Positions 11,193-13,678 of a stretch of 13,678 nt of DNA are shown here, piece by piece. The notes under the pieces were generated by a model. That model had not been told where the DNA came from, ran no database searches, and worked only from the letters and a program-made list of their open reading frames with translations. Made by a program: the position numbers and the translations under genes. The stretch is from positions 1 through 13,678 of the forward strand of contig JAIRXO010000197.1 of NCBI GenBank assembly GCA_031268255.1. The letters run 5' to 3'. The DNA is from Spirochaetaceae bacterium (GTDB lineage Bacteria; Spirochaetota; Spirochaetia; Treponematales; Breznakiellaceae). Numbering within the stretch: position 1 is the stretch's first letter; the number at the start of each line of letters is the position of its first letter.

Positions 11193-11984
11193 TTACTGCC
11201 GGAGAAACGCCGTGGCTTCCTGGGTTCCCTGGGCGAGGGCTTTAAGGGCGCCGGGTCTCCCGCCGTGGGCCAGTATCATGGGTATGCCGTAGCTGAGAAC
11301 CCGGCGGGCGGCTTCGATCTTGGTGGCTATGCCGCCTGTTCCAAAGTCATTGGCGTTTCCCATGCTGATGTGTTCTTTTATCGAGGGGAGGTCTCTGACT
11401 TCTTTGACCAGGCGGGCGTCAAGGTGTTCCTTGGGGTTTTTGTCGTAGAGGCCGTCTATATCGCTGAAGAGTATCAGGAGGTCGGCGCTCCAGAGGACTG
11501 CCGACTGGGCGGCCAGGGTATCGTTATCGCCTATTTTTATTTCTTCAACGCCGACGGTGTCGTTCTCGTTGATGATGGGCACTATGCCTTCATCAACCAG
11601 GGTGAAAAGGGTATTGCGCATATTGAGGGTTCTCAGCGTATCGCTGAAATCATCCCGGGTAAGGAGTATCTGGCCTATGTGTATGCCCTGGGCGGCAAAG
11701 GCCCTGCTCCAGGCGGCCATGAGTTCTACCTGGCCGACGGCGCAGAGCGCCTGTCTGTAGTGGAGGTCTTTTTTCCGCTCCCACTTGTCCATGGCCGAGA
11801 GTCCCGCTATCTGGGCGCCTGAGGATACCAGCGCGATTTGTTTTCCTTTCTTCATGAGTGAGGCTGTCTGGAGGGCGAATTCTTCCATAAACGAGGCGTT
11901 GATTCTGCCCTTGCTGTCGGCAAGGGTATTGGAGCCGATTTTGATGACGATTTTTCGCGCTGTCTCTATCAATTGGGAAACCAT
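11193..11984 (-). CDS. proB: Glutamate 5-kinase
   Basis: Phosphorylates glutamate to gamma-glutamyl phosphate, the first step of proline synthesis. The 263-residue protein contains the amino-acid-kinase fold: IVIKIGSNTL (12-21), ALVSSGAQIAG, IINENDTVGVEEIKIGDNDTLAA, and FGTGGIATKIEAA. The C-terminal PUA domain of longer ProB proteins (about 367 residues in E. coli) is missing, which is a normal short form. AAGGA is about ten bases before the ATG. It follows proA by 30 bases, in the reverse of the usual proB-proA order. Proline feedback control acts through the kinase domain in E. coli and may persist here. Confidence 0.95.
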   Translation of the reverse strand: MVSQLIETARKIVIKIGSNTLADSKGRINASFMEEFALQTASLMKKGKQIALVSSGAQIAGLSAMDKWERKKDLHYRQALCAVGQVELMAAWSRAFAAQGIHIGQILLTRDDFSDTLRTLNMRNTLFTLVDEGIVPIINENDTVGVEEIKIGDNDTLAAQSAVLWSADLLILFSDIDGLYDKNPKEHLDARLVKEVRDLPSIKEHISMGNANDFGTGGIATKIEAARRVLSYGIPMILAHGGRPGALKALAQGTQEATAFLRQ

Positions 11985-12014
11985 AATCAGTGCTTCCTTG
12001 GGGGGCTCCGCATG

Positions 12015-13274
12015 TCAGGGCCGTATCTGGCCTGATCCTGCTATACGATACTTTATCGTTGTCAGGGCTTCAAGACCCATGGGGCCCCGGACGTGAAATT
12101 TCTGGGTGCTGATGCCAAGCTCGGCGCCAAAACCAAACTGTCCGCCGTCGGTAAAGCGTATGGACGCGTTGGTGTAGACACAGGCTGCGTCAACCCGGCG
12201 CTGAAATTTTTCCGCGGCCTCAAGGTCTTTGGTAAGTATGGCTTCTGAATGTCCTGTCCCGTAGCGGTTGATATGCTCTATGGCCTGGTCCACCGAATCC
12301 ACGGTTTTGACCGCCAGTATATAGTCAAGAAATTCGGTTTCCCAGTCTGAATCAACGGCGCTGCCAAGTGCCAGTCCCTGGGGAACTTCTCCGATGGCCG
12401 CCCTGGACCGGCTGTCACAGCGGAGTTCCGCCTTTCCGGCAAGGCATCCGGCCAAAAGGGGCATGAGCGCGGCGGCAGCGTCCCGGTGTACGAGGACTGT
12501 TTCCACGGCATTGCAGGCGCCGGGCTTTTGCAGTTTGGCATTGGCGATAATGTCAACGGCGTTCTTCATATCGGCGCTGGGCTCCACATAGATGTGACAG
12601 TTCCCTTCGCCGGTTTCTATCACCGGAACCCTGGCATTGTCTACCACCCGGCGTATGAGTTCCCTGCCGCCCCGGGGCAGCACAACGTCCACCCTGCCCC
12701 TGGCCGCGAGTATGAGGTCAACCTCGTCGCGGCTTCCCGAAGAAGCAAGGGCCACTGCGTTACTCTCGCCGCCGCCTGACTCAAGGCCCTCTTTGATGGC
12801 CTTTACCAGGGCGCGGTTTGATTCCAGCGCCGCGGAAGAACCCCGGAGCAGTATGGAACAGCCGGCTTTATAGGCAAGGCAAAAGGCATCGGCGGTAACA
12901 TTGGGCCGGGACTCGTAGATGATTGCCGCCACTCCCAGGGGGACGGTGATCTGTTCAACCACAAGTCCGTTGGGAAGGGTCCAGCCGGACCTGACTCTGC
13001 CGATGGGGTCCTCCAGGCTGACTACAAGGGCGATGCCGTCTATTATATCATCAATGCGTTTGTCGTCGAGGAGCAGCCTGTCTATGAGGGCATCTTTCAT
13101 GCCGCCGTTTCGGGCCTTTTCCGCGTCGGCCCTGTTGGCCTCAAGTATGGCGCCCCGCCCGGCGTCTATGGCTTTCATTACCGCGCGAAGCGCCGCGTCC
13201 TTTGCCTCGCGGTTTTCCAGCGCGAGTTTTACCTGGGCGGCCCTGAGGGAATCAAACAGTGCGTCAAGAGTCAT
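12015..13274 (-). CDS. proA: Gamma-glutamyl phosphate reductase
   Basis: Reduces gamma-glutamyl phosphate to glutamate semialdehyde with NADPH, the second step of proline synthesis. The 419-residue protein has the usual ProA length. Landmarks are VPLGVAAIIYESRPNVTADA (111-130), ILLRGSSAALESN, VLPRGGRELIR, and catalytic Cys254 in KPGACNAVET. The C-terminus NASIRFTDGGQFGFGAELGIS, then STQKFHVRGPMGLEALTT, is classic ProA. The frame is open far upstream of 13274, but the ATG there gives the standard start; the upstream part overlaps the divergent dehydrogenase and is not coding on this strand. No Shine-Dalgarno is visible, and an extended -10 element ends about seven bases before the ATG, so a leaderless message is likely. 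Confidence 0.96.
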   Translation of the reverse strand: MTLDALFDSLRAAQVKLALENREAKDAALRAVMKAIDAGRGAILEANRADAEKARNGGMKDALIDRLLLDDKRIDDIIDGIALVVSLEDPIGRVRSGWTLPNGLVVEQITVPLGVAAIIYESRPNVTADAFCLAYKAGCSILLRGSSAALESNRALVKAIKEGLESGGGESNAVALASSGSRDEVDLILAARGRVDVVLPRGGRELIRRVVDNARVPVIETGEGNCHIYVEPSADMKNAVDIIANAKLQKPGACNAVETVLVHRDAAAALMPLLAGCLAGKAELRCDSRSRAAIGEVPQGLALGSAVDSDWETEFLDYILAVKTVDSVDQAIEHINRYGTGHSEAILTKDLEAAEKFQRRVDAACVYTNASIRFTDGGQFGFGAELGISTQKFHVRGPMGLEALTTIKYRIAGSGQIRP

Positions 13275-13280
13275 GGTTAC

Positions 13281-13289
13281 AGTATAGCA
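13281..13289 (-). promoter_or_regulatory. Extended -10 element of proA
   Basis: TGCTATACT on the minus strand (13289-13281) combines a TGn extension with a five-of-six -10 hexamer. The predicted start lies at or within a base or two of the proA ATG. No good -35 is seen, as is common for extended -10 promoters. Confidence 0.5.
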
Positions 13290-13297
13290 AAATTCCC

Positions 13298-13312
13298 TAT
13301 AATGAATATACT
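13298..13312 (+). promoter_or_regulatory. -10 candidates of the divergent dehydrogenase gene
   Basis: A perfect TATAAT (13298-13303) and TATACT (13307-13312) lie 16 and 7 bases before the ATG at 13320. The TATACT would again give a leaderless start. No strong -35 is present for either. Confidence 0.4.
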
Positions 13313-13678
13313 CTATACCATGACACAATTTAAGGGACTCATAGCACTTATAATGGAAGAAAGCCGCGTGCCCGAAGGGGCCGGGGACCGTATCAGGGAA
13401 GCCGGGGGCGGACGGGACGTAAAGATAGTTTCCCGGAGCCGCGAACTTGAAGGAATTCTGGATACCATTGAGATACTTTTTGGCGATGTGCCTTTTGGCA
13501 TGCTGCCCCATGTGCCCCATCTTGCGTGGGTGCAGCTCTGGTCCGCCGGGGCCGATCAACTGCGGAAATATCCTGAGCTAAAGACCCTTCCTTTCATGCT
13601 TAGTTCAGCGTCAGGGATACACGGGAGCCAGATGGCCGAACACCTTTTTTCCCTCATCCTTGCCTGGAACCGCTCTCT
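13302..13678 (+). CDS. D-2-hydroxyacid dehydrogenase family protein, N-terminal part (cut by window edge)
   Basis: NAD(P)-dependent reduction of 2-oxoacids to D-2-hydroxyacids. About 125 codons are visible. They cover the N-terminal substrate domain: ILFGDVPFGMLPHVPHLAWVQ leads into LWSAGADQL, and SSASGIHGSQMAEHLFSLIL is the family's '(S/T)..G.hg..(I/M)AEh' segment before the NAD domain. The catalytic Arg, Glu and His lie beyond the edge. The start is uncertain. ATG 13302 gives MNILYT, the normal first beta strand, but overlaps a -10 candidate; ATG 13320 fits the promoter better but drops that strand. Neither has a ribosome site. It is divergent from proA. The substrate, which might be glyoxylate, hydroxypyruvate or another oxoacid, cannot be told. 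Confidence 0.85.
   Translation, partial: MNILYTMTQFKGLIALIMEESRVPEGAGDRIREAGGGRDVKIVSRSRELEGILDTIEILFGDVPFGMLPHVPHLAWVQLWSAGADQLRKYPELKTLPFMLSSASGIHGSQMAEHLFSLILAWNRS

Noticed and set aside
13275..13559. Upstream extension of proA by about 95 codons
   Set aside because: It adds sequence unlike ProA and covers the start of the divergent dehydrogenase. ATG 13274 gives the standard length.

Overview
This window reads as chromosomal DNA of a spirochaete, most likely a Treponema of the gut or termite-symbiont type. The reasons are the gene order around rho, lnt, HU and S20, a bactofilin, an IleS with an HFGH signature, fairly high-GC coding sequence, and strong GGAGG-type ribosome sites mixed with GTG and TTG starts. 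This is inference from gene content; no 16S or other phylogenetic marker was compared.

Layout. (1) Positions 1-392, minus strand: the N-terminal part of isoleucyl-tRNA synthetase, running off the left edge. (2) Positions 587-2196, plus strand: the redox repressor rex and, overlapping it by ATGA, a stand-alone RlmK-type 23S rRNA methyltransferase. A 20-codon leader ORF with a good ribosome site overlaps the rex start. (3) Positions 8735-2220, minus strand: a long housekeeping cluster. In transcription order it is a promoter and structured leader, a 56-residue zinc-ribbon protein, rpsT (S20), an HU-family protein, lnt, a response regulator, a bactofilin, pncC (CinA C-terminal type), then rho with its own promoter and about 190 nt of leader, and rpmE (L31). 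It converges on rlmK. (4) Positions 10564-8791, minus strand: a stand-alone H-NOX (haem nitric oxide/oxygen binding) protein, an RluA-family pseudouridine synthase, and the decapitated C-terminal half of an aspartate racemase in frame right behind the synthase stop codon. (5) Positions 10731-11190, plus strand: a small AT-richer islet with two tiny membrane-protein genes and a possible antitoxin scrap. (6) Positions 13274-11193, minus strand: proA then proB. (7) From 13302, plus strand: the start of a D-2-hydroxyacid dehydrogenase, divergent from proA across a very short gap.

How the genes work together. The central minus-strand cluster joins translation (S20, L31), nucoid structure (HU), envelope lipoprotein maturation (Lnt), a cytoskeletal scaffold (bactofilin) with a neighbouring response regulator, pyridine-nucleotide repair (PncC) and transcription termination (Rho). 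ProA and ProB are two steps of proline synthesis. Rex senses NADH/NAD+ balance. The H-NOX protein is the most interesting gene: a gas sensor without a fused or adjacent output protein, with an inverted repeat inside its promoter and an RNA-modification enzyme as its closest downstream partner. I see no CRISPR array, insertion sequence, tRNA or rRNA. No intergenic stretch exceeds 300 bases.
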